Shown piece after piece: positions 25,790-34,714 of a DNA stretch of 64,000 bases. Origin of the DNA: an uncultured Granulosicoccaceae bacterium (GTDB lineage Bacteria > Pseudomonadota > Gammaproteobacteria > Granulosicoccales > Granulosicoccaceae). Within the stretch, counting starts at the first letter, position 1, and the number at the start of each line of letters is the position of its first letter. The stretch covers positions 186,001 through 250,000 of the forward strand of contig CALAJN010000010.1 in the NCBI GenBank assembly GCA_937922675.1, in the 5' to 3' direction. The notes beneath the pieces were generated by a model that had not been told where the DNA came from, searched no databases, and was given only the letters and a program-made list of their open reading frames with translations. The position numbers and the translations under genes were made by a program.

Positions 25790-26131
25790 TCAGGTCTGCG
25801 ATTTTCTCCATGCCGCGAACAACTCAGAGACCAGCACACCGTCGATGGTCATACCATCAAGCCTGGCATTGGTAATGGCCGTATTGGAGAGATTGAGGTT
25901 GTCGAATGTGGCCTCTGACAAGTTGATATTGTGCAGCCGTGCACCAGACAGATTGACATCGTCAAAGTCTGCGCGGGCCAGATTGGTATCCGTAAAGCGC
26001 GAGTCGGTCATTACCGCAAAGAAGTATGCACCCGCCAGATTCACGCCGTCAAAACGTGTGTTCTGCATATCGGCGCGTACAAATTCTCCGCCCTGCAGCT
26101 GTGGCCCGTCAAAGGGGTTGTCACCCGACAT
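25790..26131 (-). CDS. Short pentapeptide-repeat protein
   Basis: A 113-aa protein consisting largely of pentapeptide repeats (A-[DN]-[LF]-x-x type): GGEFVRADMQNTRFDGVNLA, RFTDTNLARADFDDVNLSGA, RLHNINLSEATFDNLNLSNT. Such repeats form a right-handed quadrilateral beta-helix. A few proteins of this class mimic DNA and bind gyrase, but most have no known role. The C-terminal ARLDGMTIDGVLVSELFAAW is the usual end of environmental short members. The ATG at 26131 is preceded by CGGAG about eight bases upstream, so I prefer it to a start at 26179. A decayed copy of its C-terminal part lies immediately upstream. Confidence 0.8.
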   Translation of the reverse strand: MSGDNPFDGPQLQGGEFVRADMQNTRFDGVNLAGAYFFAVMTDSRFTDTNLARADFDDVNLSGARLHNINLSEATFDNLNLSNTAITNARLDGMTIDGVLVSELFAAWRKSQT

Positions 26132-26175
26132 GGTGGTCTCCGGATTCAGCGATTCTCGACAGGATACAGGTGTGA

Positions 26176-26262
26176 CCAAGAACCAGCATACCGTCGATGG
26201 TCATCCCGTCAAGCTTTGCATTGATGAGCACGAAATTGGGAGGTCAGATTATCACCTGCCGC
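26176..26262 (-). pseudogene. Decayed C-terminal fragment of a second pentapeptide-repeat gene
   Basis: Reading the minus strand here gives NLTSQF, then after a one-base shift VLINAKLDGMTIDGMLVLG, which aligns with NLSNTAITNARLDGMTIDGVLV at the end of the intact neighbour. The DNA of the two segments is also alike (about 26190-26220 against 25830-25860). The frame is broken and no start, leader or full repeat set is left. This looks like the remnant of a tandem duplication or of recombination between related genes. Confidence 0.65.
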
Positions 26263-26360
26263 CCACGTGATCTTCTTGTGAAGAACAGCTGCATCAGCTA
26301 CGACATCGAGTCTCTGGATTACTACGAACGACGCAAAAGGACTTTTTTAAAGGCCTTGTG

Positions 26361-27767
26361 TCAAAAAGGTGCACTACGCGGCACACGCGGGTACGGAATA
26401 ACATCGCGCACGTTCTCCATACCGGTGACGTAGCTGACAAGTCGCTCAAACCCCAGACCAAAGCCTGCATGCGGTGCCGTTCCAAAGCGTCGCAAGTCAC
26501 GGTACCAGTAGAGATCCTCCATCAAGTCATGCTCCTTGAGGCGCAAATCCAGGTAGTCCAGCCGCTCCTCACGCTGACTGCCACCTATGATCTCGCCGAT
26601 ACCTGGGGCGAGTACGTCCATCGCAGCGACGGTGCGCTCATCATCGTTCAGGCGCATGTAAAAGGCCTTGATGTCCTTGGGGTAGTTCATCAGGATGACT
26701 GGTCGGCCGACATGCTCCTCAGCCAGCCAGCGTTCATGCTCACTGGCAAGATCAATACCCCACTCCACCGGAAACTCGAAAGACTTGCCAGCGCCTTTCA
26801 ATAATTCAACCGCCTCGGTGTATTCCATGCGTTCAAAGGTCGCATCCTGCATGGATTGAAGTCGGGTAATCGCATGCTCATCAACACGCTGAGCAAAAAA
26901 GGCCATGTCATCCTCGCGCTCGTTCAATACTGCGCGAAATACATATTTCAACAGGTCTTCTGCCAGGCTTGCATTATCTGAAAGATCTGCAAAGGCAATT
27001 TCCGGCTCTATCATCCAGAACTCGGCCAGATGCCGGCTGGTATTCGAGTTTTCTGCCCGAAACGTCGGACCGAAGGTATAAGTGCGCGTCAGCGCCAGCG
27101 CATAGGCTTCTACATTGAGCTGACCACTTACTGTCAAATAGGCCTCGCGCGCAAAGAAGTCCTTGTCATGATCAACCAACCCGTCAGGCAATCTGGGTAT
27201 CGCAGCTGATTCAAGTGTCGTGACCTTGAACAATTCGCCAGCGCCCTCGGCATCCGAGGCAGTGATAATCGGCGTTGCCACCCACTGGAAATATCTCTCG
27301 GCAAAGTAGCGATGTACCGCTTGTGCCAGAGTGCTGCGCACGCGAGCGACTGCGCCGATGGCGTTGGTCCTGGGACGAAGGTGGGCCACCGTTCTCAAAT
27401 ACTCGAATGTGTGACGCTTCTTGGCAATCGGATACTGCTCGGGTTCAGCGACCTCGCCGATGACACGCACCGCATCGGCCCGCAACTCGACGCTCTGTCC
27501 TTTGCCCTCCGAGGCCACCAGCACACCGGAGACTTCGAGCGAGAAGCCGGCACTGACATGGCGCACTACATCTTCGTAGTTGGGCAGCGTATCCGGGGCG
27601 ACCACTTGCAGGGCGTCAAAGCAACTGCCATCGCTCAGTGCGATGAAAGAAAGGCCTGCCTTGGAATCTCGGCGGCTACGCACCCAGCCGCGAGCAATGA
27701 CGGGAGCATCGCTCGCAGAAGCGCTTAAAAGATCGGCAATTCGGGTACTGAGAAACTCGGTGGTCAT
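26361..27767 (-). CDS. asnS: Asparaginyl-tRNA synthetase
   Basis: Class IIb aminoacyl-tRNA synthetase that charges tRNA(Asn) directly. Residues about 20-105 form the OB-fold anticodon-binding domain ([20 protein letters not shown]). The catalytic domain follows: [20 protein letters not shown], motif 2 around [20 protein letters not shown], and motif 3 near the end ([20 protein letters not shown]), finishing [14 protein letters not shown] as in other AsnRS. 468 aa, normal length. It lies 36 bases downstream of holA, with a strong stem-loop between them that could tune its expression. Confidence 0.97.
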   Translation of the reverse strand: MTTEFLSTRIADLLSASASDAPVIARGWVRSRRDSKAGLSFIALSDGSCFDALQVVAPDTLPNYEDVVRHVSAGFSLEVSGVLVASEGKGQSVELRADAVRVIGEVAEPEQYPIAKKRHTFEYLRTVAHLRPRTNAIGAVARVRSTLAQAVHRYFAERYFQWVATPIITASDAEGAGELFKVTTLESAAIPRLPDGLVDHDKDFFAREAYLTVSGQLNVEAYALALTRTYTFGPTFRAENSNTSRHLAEFWMIEPEIAFADLSDNASLAEDLLKYVFRAVLNEREDDMAFFAQRVDEHAITRLQSMQDATFERMEYTEAVELLKGAGKSFEFPVEWGIDLASEHERWLAEEHVGRPVILMNYPKDIKAFYMRLNDDERTVAAMDVLAPGIGEIIGGSQREERLDYLDLRLKEHDLMEDLYWYRDLRRFGTAPHAGFGLGFERLVSYVTGMENVRDVIPYPRVPRSAPF

Positions 27768-27785
27768 GGTGTGTGTTGTGAGTAC

Positions 27786-27809
27786 GCGTGAAGCAACATC
27801 GCTTCACGC
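27786..27809 (-). other. Perfect stem-loop at the holA stop, before asnS
   Basis: Nine-base arms GCGTGAAGC (27786-27794) and GCTTCACGC (27801-27809) are perfectly complementary around a six-base loop. The holA stop codon (27804-27806) lies inside the stem, and the asnS ATG follows 18 bases after the stem on the minus strand. There is no T-run, so it is not a standard terminator. It may stabilise the holA message or modulate asnS translation. Confidence 0.6.
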
Positions 27810-28865
27810 TTCAAGTGTCAAGGAATGTGCCTTTGATCTGACGGGAGTGGCCCGGCCGACTTGTTTGCCCGCAATACTGACGCACAACTGCTCAAAGGCA
27901 ATCCAGACATCACCTGGCTCCTGGCCCTTGGTGTGTCGATCCAGTCGAGCCGCTTGCGCCAGAAACTCGAGCCAGGCACGCGCATCGTGTCGCGCCAGCG
28001 CAAGCTTCAGATCGGGCTGACGCTTGGCCCAGACACCGGCACCTTTCATGGCTGCGTCAATGCCGGCTCCCGCGCCTTGAGCCTCAGCCACACGCGCACC
28101 CGCGCGAATCTCTGCACTCAAGGCCCACAGCACCAGCACCGGCGCCTCGCCCGTGGCCGCGAGGCCGCGCAGAATGCGCACCGCACGCGCCGCATCGCCA
28201 CGCAAGACGGCTGGCACCAGATCGTTGATCGAATACCGCGAGCTGTCGGCAACGGCGGCTAACACCTTGTCCACGTCCAGCTCACCCGCTGGATACAGCA
28301 AGGCGAGGCGCTCGGCCTCCTGAGCGGCTGCCAACAGATTGCCCTCGACACGCTCTGCGATCAAGGACAGGGCCTCCTGTGTGGCCCGCAGCCCATGCCC
28401 CATCAATCGATCGCGAAGCCACGCAGGTAGCTTGTCAGCTTCCACGGGCCAGACCGCTATGGTCACACCAGCCGCATCGATAGCTTTGAACCAGGCGCTG
28501 GAGGTACCGCCCCGATCAAGCTTGGCGCTGCTGATCAGCAACAGCACATCAGGCGGCGGATCAGCCGCCCAGCTCTTGAGCGCCTCGCCCCCGGCTCGCC
28601 CCGGTTTGCCGGTGGGGAGTCGCAACTCGATCAACCGGCGCTCGGCAAACAATGACAAGCTGTCGCCAGCGGCTCTCAAGTGCTGCCAGTCCTCGTCCTG
28701 GTTCGCGACGATGACGGTCCTCTCGTCGTACCCCTCAGATCGGGCATGGGCGCGTAGCTGATCTGCGATCTCGTCGACCTGCAAGGGCTCATCACCGTGC
28801 ACCATGTAAATAGGTGCTGTGCCTCGGCCGAGTTGCTGCTTCAGTTTGTCAGGATAGACTTTCAT
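27804..28865 (-). CDS. holA: DNA polymerase III delta subunit
   Basis: Delta subunit of the clamp loader, which opens the beta sliding clamp during replication. Signs: MKVYPDKLKQQLGRGTAPIY, MVHGDEPLQVDEIADQLRA, a clamp-contact region with SLFAERRLIELRLPTGKPG near residue 70, RRLIEL-type strands, and a C-terminal three-helix region (LRGLAATGEAPVLVLWALSA). The ATG at 28865 gives 353 aa, a typical length; an in-frame start at 28907 would overlap the divergent pyrD region. Followed by asnS on the same strand; the usual lptE-holA pairing is not seen here. Confidence 0.93.
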   Translation of the reverse strand: MKVYPDKLKQQLGRGTAPIYMVHGDEPLQVDEIADQLRAHARSEGYDERTVIVANQDEDWQHLRAAGDSLSLFAERRLIELRLPTGKPGRAGGEALKSWAADPPPDVLLLISSAKLDRGGTSSAWFKAIDAAGVTIAVWPVEADKLPAWLRDRLMGHGLRATQEALSLIAERVEGNLLAAAQEAERLALLYPAGELDVDKVLAAVADSSRYSINDLVPAVLRGDAARAVRILRGLAATGEAPVLVLWALSAEIRAGARVAEAQGAGAGIDAAMKGAGVWAKRQPDLKLALARHDARAWLEFLAQAARLDRHTKGQEPGDVWIAFEQLCVSIAGKQVGRATPVRSKAHSLTLEA

Positions 28866-28930
28866 CCGCCCCAGCATAGCGGCAGAGCGCCCCGTGGAGC
28901 TCCTCAATCAAACAATCTCCGATCAAACGC

Positions 28931-29992
28931 ATGCCTCCAGAATCCGCCACCCCGTCCACAGATCCATTGTGGCGTCTGTTGCGCGGGCTTCTCTTCGAGC
29001 TGGACCCTGAGCGTGCCCATGATCTGGCGTTACGTGCACTCGAGTGGCCTGGCGTGTCGAAGTGGCTGGCGCCCCGTGAGCTAGCCTCTTCCAACGGCGT
29101 GGACTGCATGGGTTTGCGCTTTGCCAATCGTGTCGGACTCGCTGCTGGTCTGGATAAGAACGGCGACCACATCGACGCGCTCGGCGCACTGGGATTTGGC
29201 CACATTGAAGTGGGCACGGTTACACCGAAACCGCAAGCGGGCAATCCCAGGCCCCGGATGTTTCGGCTGACCCAGCACGAGGCTCTGATCAATCGCATGG
29301 GCTTCAACAACAAGGGGGTCGATCACCTTGTGGAACGCGCCGAGCAACGCCAGTGGCAAGGCGTACTCGGTATCAATATCGGAAAAAACGCGGTCACCCC
29401 AAACGAACAGGCGGCCGATGATTACCTGCTTTGTCTTGAGCGAGTGTGGCCAGTAGCTGACTACATCACCGTCAATATCTCCTCGCCCAACACTGCCAAC
29501 CTGCGCGACCTGCAACATGGCAAGGCTTTGCGACAACTACTCGATGCCATTGGCAACAGCGCTGTGAAGCTCGCTGCCCAGCACGCCAGGCGTGTACCGG
29601 TGCTAGTCAAGGTGGCACCGGATATGGATACTGAAGATCTGGACGATTTTGTGGCCGCCGTGACCGAGCGCGAGACCGCGGGCGTCATTGCAGGTGTTAT
29701 CGTTGGCAATACAACCCGTGAGCGCACTGGGGTTGAAGCAAACCTCTATGCGGGTGAAGCCGGTGGTCTGTCTGGAAAGCCACTGCGCCAACTTGCCGAC
29801 GCGAAACTCGGCGCGGTACGTGCAAGGCTTGATGCACACGACTGCAAAGCTGCCCTGGTAGGTGTCGGCGGCATTCACGATGCTGCGTCCGCTGCCACCA
29901 AACGAACACTGGGAGCAGACCTTGTGCAGATTTACACCGGTTTTATCTATGCCGGCCCGACATTGATCAATCAGGCCGTGGAGGCCACATGA
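28931..29992 (+). CDS. pyrD: Dihydroorotate dehydrogenase (quinone), class 2
   Basis: FMN enzyme of pyrimidine synthesis that oxidises dihydroorotate to orotate and passes electrons to quinone at the inner membrane. The N-terminal helix region (LWRLLRGLLFELDPERAHDL) is the membrane-associated quinone tunnel specific to class 2. Core motifs: GLRFANRVGLAAGLDKNGDH, EVGTVTPKPQAGNPRPRMFR, and the catalytic-Ser block NISSPNTANLRDLQ near residue 180. Later GLSGKPLRQLAD and VGGIHDAASA contribute to FMN phosphate binding. 353 aa. Overlaps the following DHH gene by 4 bases (ATGA). Confidence 0.96.
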   Translation: MPPESATPSTDPLWRLLRGLLFELDPERAHDLALRALEWPGVSKWLAPRELASSNGVDCMGLRFANRVGLAAGLDKNGDHIDALGALGFGHIEVGTVTPKPQAGNPRPRMFRLTQHEALINRMGFNNKGVDHLVERAEQRQWQGVLGINIGKNAVTPNEQAADDYLLCLERVWPVADYITVNISSPNTANLRDLQHGKALRQLLDAIGNSAVKLAAQHARRVPVLVKVAPDMDTEDLDDFVAAVTERETAGVIAGVIVGNTTRERTGVEANLYAGEAGGLSGKPLRQLADAKLGAVRARLDAHDCKAALVGVGGIHDAASAATKRTLGADLVQIYTGFIYAGPTLINQAVEAT

Positions 29993-30945
29993 CACAGTAC
30001 GACGTATTCAACGGCGATGCCGACGGGCTCTGCGCCCTGCACCAGTTGCGCCTGGCAGAGCCTGCCGATAGCGTATTGGTCACCGGCGTGAAGCGGGACA
30101 TCTCCCTGCTCAAGCGCGTGCCGGCCGCTGCGGGTGATCATATCAATGTGCTCGATGTGTCATTGGAGAAAAACCACGATGCCCTCGTGACAGCGCTGGA
30201 TGCGGGTGCACAGGTGCGCTATATCGACCATCATTTTCCGGGCGATATTCCAGTCTCTGATGCGCTGCAGACGCATATCGATACCGATGCGGAGACCTGC
30301 ACAGGCTTGATCGTGGACAGACTACTCGACGGAAAGTACCGAGCCTGGGCGGTAACCGCAGCCTTCGGTGACAACCTTCAGGTCAAGGCGCGATCTGCTG
30401 CCGAGCCGCTCGGTCTTGAGGCCGCCGACATCGATCGCCTTGAACGCCTGGGCACGCTTCTCAACTACAACGGCTATGGTGCAAGCGTTGACGACCTGCA
30501 TTTCGCACCGGATGCACTGTCACTTCGCCTGCGCCCGTTCGAAAGTCCTTTCGAGTTCATGGCGCAGGATGACGCCTGGCAATCCCTCGAGGCAGGCTAC
30601 GAGGACGATATAAAGCAAGCGCGCACCACACCTACGGCGCGCGAGACCGCGGGCTCTGCCAGCGTGATGTTCCCGAACGCCGCCTGGGCGCGACGTGTCG
30701 GTGGTGTCTACGCCAACGAGCTGGCACGCACTCACCCCACACGCGCGCATGCGCTTCTGACCGAATCTGCCGATGGCAGCTATCTGGTCAGCGTGCGCGC
30801 ACCTCTTGAGAACCGGACTGGCGCTGATGAGCTGTGCCGTTCGTTCGAGACCGGCGGCGGACGCAAGGCAGCCGCTGGAATCAATCGCCTGCCGGCATCA
30901 GACGTTGAACGATTCAACGAGGCACTGGAGCAACGCTACGGCTGA
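29989..30945 (+). CDS. DHH-family phosphoesterase
   Basis: Predicted metal-dependent phosphoesterase of the DHH/DHHA1 superfamily (318 aa, cytoplasmic). Metal-binding positions visible: Asp10 and Asp12 in FNGDADGLCALHQ, Asp56 in NVLDVSLEKN, and the name-giving DHH at 80-82 in YIDHHFPGDI. The C-terminal part contains the substrate-binding GGGRKAAAGINRLP of DHHA1 domains. Relatives act on short oligonucleotides, cyclic dinucleotides, bisphosphonucleosides or single-stranded DNA; the sequence does not decide which. The 4-base overlap with pyrD suggests a link to nucleotide metabolism. Confidence 0.85.
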   Translation: MTQYDVFNGDADGLCALHQLRLAEPADSVLVTGVKRDISLLKRVPAAAGDHINVLDVSLEKNHDALVTALDAGAQVRYIDHHFPGDIPVSDALQTHIDTDAETCTGLIVDRLLDGKYRAWAVTAAFGDNLQVKARSAAEPLGLEAADIDRLERLGTLLNYNGYGASVDDLHFAPDALSLRLRPFESPFEFMAQDDAWQSLEAGYEDDIKQARTTPTARETAGSASVMFPNAAWARRVGGVYANELARTHPTRAHALLTESADGSYLVSVRAPLENRTGADELCRSFETGGGRKAAAGINRLPASDVERFNEALEQRYG

Positions 30946-30992
30946 CGGCTCTGTTGGCAAAGCAACGTCAAGCGGTCAACTGCGGCACATCG

Positions 30993-31919
30993 TCAAGCAA
31001 GCTGCATCAGCTCGCGGATGTGGGCTGTCGCTGAGCGCGCCAGTGCCGGCAGAGCGTACCCACCTTCGAGCATGGACACCAGCCGACCCCCACAATGGGT
31101 GTCGGCAACGGTGAGTAGTTGGCGCGTGATCCAGGCGTAGTCCTCGTCGCCAAGTGCAAGCCCTGCGAGTGGGTCCTCGACATGGGCATCAAAGCCTGCG
31201 CTTACAAAAAGCATCTCCGGCTTGAATTGCTCCAGAGCGGGCAACCACTGCGCCGTGACAGCGTCACGGAACACCGCACTGCTTGTACCTGAGGCGAGTG
31301 GTACGTTGACTCGTTGGTCAACGACGTTGGCACGATAACCACCCGGGTAGAAAGGGTCCTGGAAACTCGAACAAAAGAGGATTCGTGGATCACCATCGAC
31401 GATGTCCTCGGTTCCATTGCCGTGGTGAACATCAAAGTCGAGAATGGCGACACGCGAGAGACCATGATGCTCAAGCGCATGTCGCGCGGCTATCGCCACA
31501 CTGCCAAAAAAACAAAAGCCCATCGCCTGATCGCGCTCGGCATGGTGCCCCGGTGGGCGCACCAGACAAAAAGCGTTGCGGTGAGCACCTGAGAGAACCA
31601 GATCGGTTGCAAGCACTCCGGCTCCCGCAGCTCGCAAGCTGGCATCCAGTGTGTACGGATTCATGGCAGTGTCCGGGTCCAGCGAGACGCTACCCGAGCT
31701 TGGTGCCTTATCGAAGATCACATCAATATAGGCCTCTGGATGAGCGAGCTGAAGTTGCTCACGAGTTGCCAGAGGTGCTTCATGCAACGCCAGAAAATCA
31801 TGCAGGTCGCGCTTCATCAACTCATCGAGTATGGCATCGATGCGTTGCGGACACTCAGGGTGCCCCGGCGAGATCTCGTGACGGACCACATCACGGTGAG
31901 TGACTAAAGCGGTTTTCAT
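30993..31919 (-). CDS. Histone deacetylase-family amidohydrolase
   Basis: Zinc-dependent deacetylase of the HDAC/acetoin-utilisation/acetylpolyamine amidohydrolase superfamily (308 aa). Signatures: HPECPQRI near the N-terminus, the active-site RPPGHHAERDQAMGFCFFG with His125/His126, AILDFDVHHGNGTEDI with zinc ligands Asp163 and His165, and VSAGFDAH with the third ligand Asp244. Bacterial members remove acyl groups from lysines or polyamines. The gene is divergent from a PatZ-type lysine acetyltransferase, only 68 bases away, which makes protein deacetylation a good guess; the sequence alone cannot exclude polyamine or other amide substrates. Confidence 0.9.
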   Translation of the reverse strand: MKTALVTHRDVVRHEISPGHPECPQRIDAILDELMKRDLHDFLALHEAPLATREQLQLAHPEAYIDVIFDKAPSSGSVSLDPDTAMNPYTLDASLRAAGAGVLATDLVLSGAHRNAFCLVRPPGHHAERDQAMGFCFFGSVAIAARHALEHHGLSRVAILDFDVHHGNGTEDIVDGDPRILFCSSFQDPFYPGGYRANVVDQRVNVPLASGTSSAVFRDAVTAQWLPALEQFKPEMLFVSAGFDAHVEDPLAGLALGDEDYAWITRQLLTVADTHCGGRLVSMLEGGYALPALARSATAHIRELMQLA

Positions 31920-31987
31920 GGGCAGACTATAGCAACCGCTGATGAGAAACCGCAGGCAGCTGCTTGCGCTCGGGTACCATCTACTCT

Positions 31988-34714
31988 GTGAGCATCACGG
32001 ACCTGCAAACTCTTCTCAATCCTCAGTCGCTTGTCGTCATCGGGGCAAGCGCACGCGAGGGCTCTCCTGGCCTGGCTCTTGTCTCCAACCTCCTCCGCCA
32101 GGAATTCTCGGGACAGCTGCATCTGATCAATCCCGTGTATGACGAGGTGCTCGGCCAGGCATGCCTGGACTCTGTAAAAGATCTCAAGGGGCCAGTCGAT
32201 CTCGCTTTGATAATGGTGCCGCGCAGACTACTGAGACGCACACTGGTGGACTGTGTACGCAAGGGCATACGCCTTGCACTCATCTACTCTGGTGCGGACA
32301 ACCCAGCTGATCTGCACCGCTATGCCAGACGTCTTGGCATGCGGCTGCTCGGCCCTTGGTGCGCGGGCCTGATCAGGCCTCACATCGGTCTTAACGCTAG
32401 TCTGGCACCCAACGGTATTCGACCGGGTTCACTGGCGCTGGTCAGCCAATCAGCCACCTTGGCTGCAGCACTGGTGGACTGGGCAGAGTCCAGCAAGGTT
32501 GGTTTTTCCGCCCTTGTTTCCACGGGTGCTGACACCGACGTGCGCTTGCATGATCTACTTGATCTGTTGGCAGACGACTATCGCACGCGGGCAATCATCG
32601 TGTACCTGGACAAGGTCAACGGCACCAGAACGTTTCTTTCCGCCTTGTCCGCGGTCGCTCGCCGCAAACCTGTGGTTCTCATGAAGTCCACCCACCACAG
32701 TGCAGCTCACTGCGACGCGCTGACTCGCAGTGGCCGCGAGTTCACAAGCGACGATACCTTTCAGGCGGCCTTGTCACGCGCGGGTGTGGTGCGTATCCGC
32801 ACCTTCTCCAACCTGTTTTCCGCTGCCAAGATACTGTCTAGTCGCGTACGCATCAAGGGCACTCGCATTGCCATTGTCAGCAATGGTGGCGCGCCTGCCA
32901 TGCTCGCACGTGAACGCGTGGAACAACGCGGCTTTTCCACACCCACCCTTGACGACGAGCTACTCGGCAGTCTGCGCAAAGCGCTGGATACCGGTGAAAA
33001 ACGCTCCATGCAACGCTTGTTGTCACGAAAATCTCAACACTTCAGCGGCACTAACCCGATTGTGCTGCGCGATGCGGAACACGGGCCTCATCAGTTTGAA
33101 GCAAGCCTGGGTGTGTTTGAGAAAAGCTCACGCGTTGACGCGATTCTTGTGATCTTCACACCGGACGCGCGTAGCAACCCGGCCGACGTTGCACGTGCCG
33201 TCATCGCCGCCAGGCCCGCAAAGCTTCCAACCATCGCATGCTGGATGGGTGAATCACAGGTGCAGGAGGCACGCGAACTCTTTACGGAAGCAGGCATACC
33301 CTGTTTTGCAACACCAGAGGCAGCAACTGATGCTTTTGATTTCCTGCATCGTTATCACCGCAGCCAGCAACAACTCCTGCAGCTACCAGCTCCAACAGCG
33401 AGCGATACGCGCATTAACATAGAGCGTGCACGTAGCCTGGTGCGCATCGCGCTCGGGAGTGGTGAACGCGTATTGGGCCCCCAACGAACACGACTGCTAC
33501 TGACCAATCTGGATATCGAGACGATGCCGGCGATACGCGCAATCACGAGCATCGAAGCGATCAGTGCGGCCAGCCGTATCGGCTATCCAGTCGTGGTCAA
33601 ACTGGTGTCGCCGAACATTGCCTGGAAAGCGCCAATTGTACGTACGGCATTGAACATTGAGGATGATACCGGCGTGCAGGAGGCCTTTAGCGCCGCGCGC
33701 GAAGCCTTGCAAGCCAAGCGGCCCGACGCAGAATTTCGCGGCGTGCTGATCGAGCGCCAACATGCTGCCTCCGACTCACGCGAAATCGCTATCAGTCTGC
33801 AACGCGACGCTGTCTTTGGGCCCGTAATTTCGTTGGGTATTGGCGGAGACTTATCTTCATTGGTGCAATGGCGCATCGTCCAACTACCTCCCTTGAATCC
33901 CTTTCTCATTGAGCAAATGCTCAGCGAGTCACCACTTGCAGACTATCTTGGAGCATTCAGACACCACGAGGCATTGAATACCGCGCCGCTTGTGGCGGTG
34001 TTGCGCCGAGTCTCGGAAATAGCCTGTGAGCTACCGGATGTGTTTTCTCTGGATATCAATCCGCTGATCGTGTCTAACGATCGAGCGGTGGCCATCGACG
34101 CGCAAGTCGTGCTCGAGCGGGCACGTCAGCTGCCGGGGGAGCACAAGCGATACGGGCATTTGTCCATTCACCCGTGGCCGCGACAATGGACACGCACTGT
34201 CCAGGTCAAAGACAAACGATCACTGACTCTGCGTGCCATCCGTCCTGGCGACAGCGAGGGATTGCAAGTCATGGTCAAGGCCATGTCAGATGAATCGCGT
34301 TACTTTCGATTCATGCATGCAATCAACGGCCTCTCACCAGCGATGCTTGCGCAGTTCACCAAACTTGACTACGACCGGCAGATTGCCTTTGTGGCAGACG
34401 TTGGTGATGGCACCATCGCGGGCGTTAGTCGCTACACAATTGACCAGAGCACTCGTACTGGTGAATTTGCCGTAACCGTTGCTGACGACTGGCAAGGGCA
34501 AGGGCTAGCCACGTCCTTGATGACATTATTGGAAGAACATGCTCGCTCACGTGATCTACTCGCTCTACATGGCGATGTCCTGACGAGCAACAGCGGGATG
34601 CGCTACCTCATGGAGAAGCTCCATTACGTGCCGAGCCCCAGCCCGATAGATCATGACGTTCTCACGTACACCCTGACTCTGAACGATGTAGCTGACCTGC
34701 CCTCAAGATCATGA
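31988..34714 (+). CDS. patZ: PatZ-type protein lysine acetyltransferase (acyl-CoA synthetase-like plus GNAT)
   Basis: Large (908 aa) cytoplasmic protein with the PatZ/YfiQ layout: an NDP-forming acyl-CoA synthetase-like part followed by a GNAT domain. N-terminal CoA-binding domain starts LLNPQSLVVIGASAREGSPG; then LALVSQSATLAAALVDWAES, an ATP-grasp region (GYPVVVKLVSPNIAWKAP), and the C-terminal GNAT domain from about residue 745 (LTLRAIRPGDSEGLQVMVKA, KLDYDRQIAFVADVGDG, DDWQGQGLATSLM). PatZ acetylates lysines of metabolic enzymes such as acetyl-CoA synthetase. I chose the GTG at 31988, where homology begins; TTG at 31964 is possible. It shares 4 bases with the downstream hydrolase gene and is divergent from a deacetylase-family gene. 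Confidence 0.9.
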   Translation: MSITDLQTLLNPQSLVVIGASAREGSPGLALVSNLLRQEFSGQLHLINPVYDEVLGQACLDSVKDLKGPVDLALIMVPRRLLRRTLVDCVRKGIRLALIYSGADNPADLHRYARRLGMRLLGPWCAGLIRPHIGLNASLAPNGIRPGSLALVSQSATLAAALVDWAESSKVGFSALVSTGADTDVRLHDLLDLLADDYRTRAIIVYLDKVNGTRTFLSALSAVARRKPVVLMKSTHHSAAHCDALTRSGREFTSDDTFQAALSRAGVVRIRTFSNLFSAAKILSSRVRIKGTRIAIVSNGGAPAMLARERVEQRGFSTPTLDDELLGSLRKALDTGEKRSMQRLLSRKSQHFSGTNPIVLRDAEHGPHQFEASLGVFEKSSRVDAILVIFTPDARSNPADVARAVIAARPAKLPTIACWMGESQVQEARELFTEAGIPCFATPEAATDAFDFLHRYHRSQQQLLQLPAPTASDTRINIERARSLVRIALGSGERVLGPQRTRLLLTNLDIETMPAIRAITSIEAISAASRIGYPVVVKLVSPNIAWKAPIVRTALNIEDDTGVQEAFSAAREALQAKRPDAEFRGVLIERQHAASDSREIAISLQRDAVFGPVISLGIGGDLSSLVQWRIVQLPPLNPFLIEQMLSESPLADYLGAFRHHEALNTAPLVAVLRRVSEIACELPDVFSLDINPLIVSNDRAVAIDAQVVLERARQLPGEHKRYGHLSIHPWPRQWTRTVQVKDKRSLTLRAIRPGDSEGLQVMVKAMSDESRYFRFMHAINGLSPAMLAQFTKLDYDRQIAFVADVGDGTIAGVSRYTIDQSTRTGEFAVTVADDWQGQGLATSLMTLLEEHARSRDLLALHGDVLTSNSGMRYLMEKLHYVPSPSPIDHDVLTYTLTLNDVADLPSRS

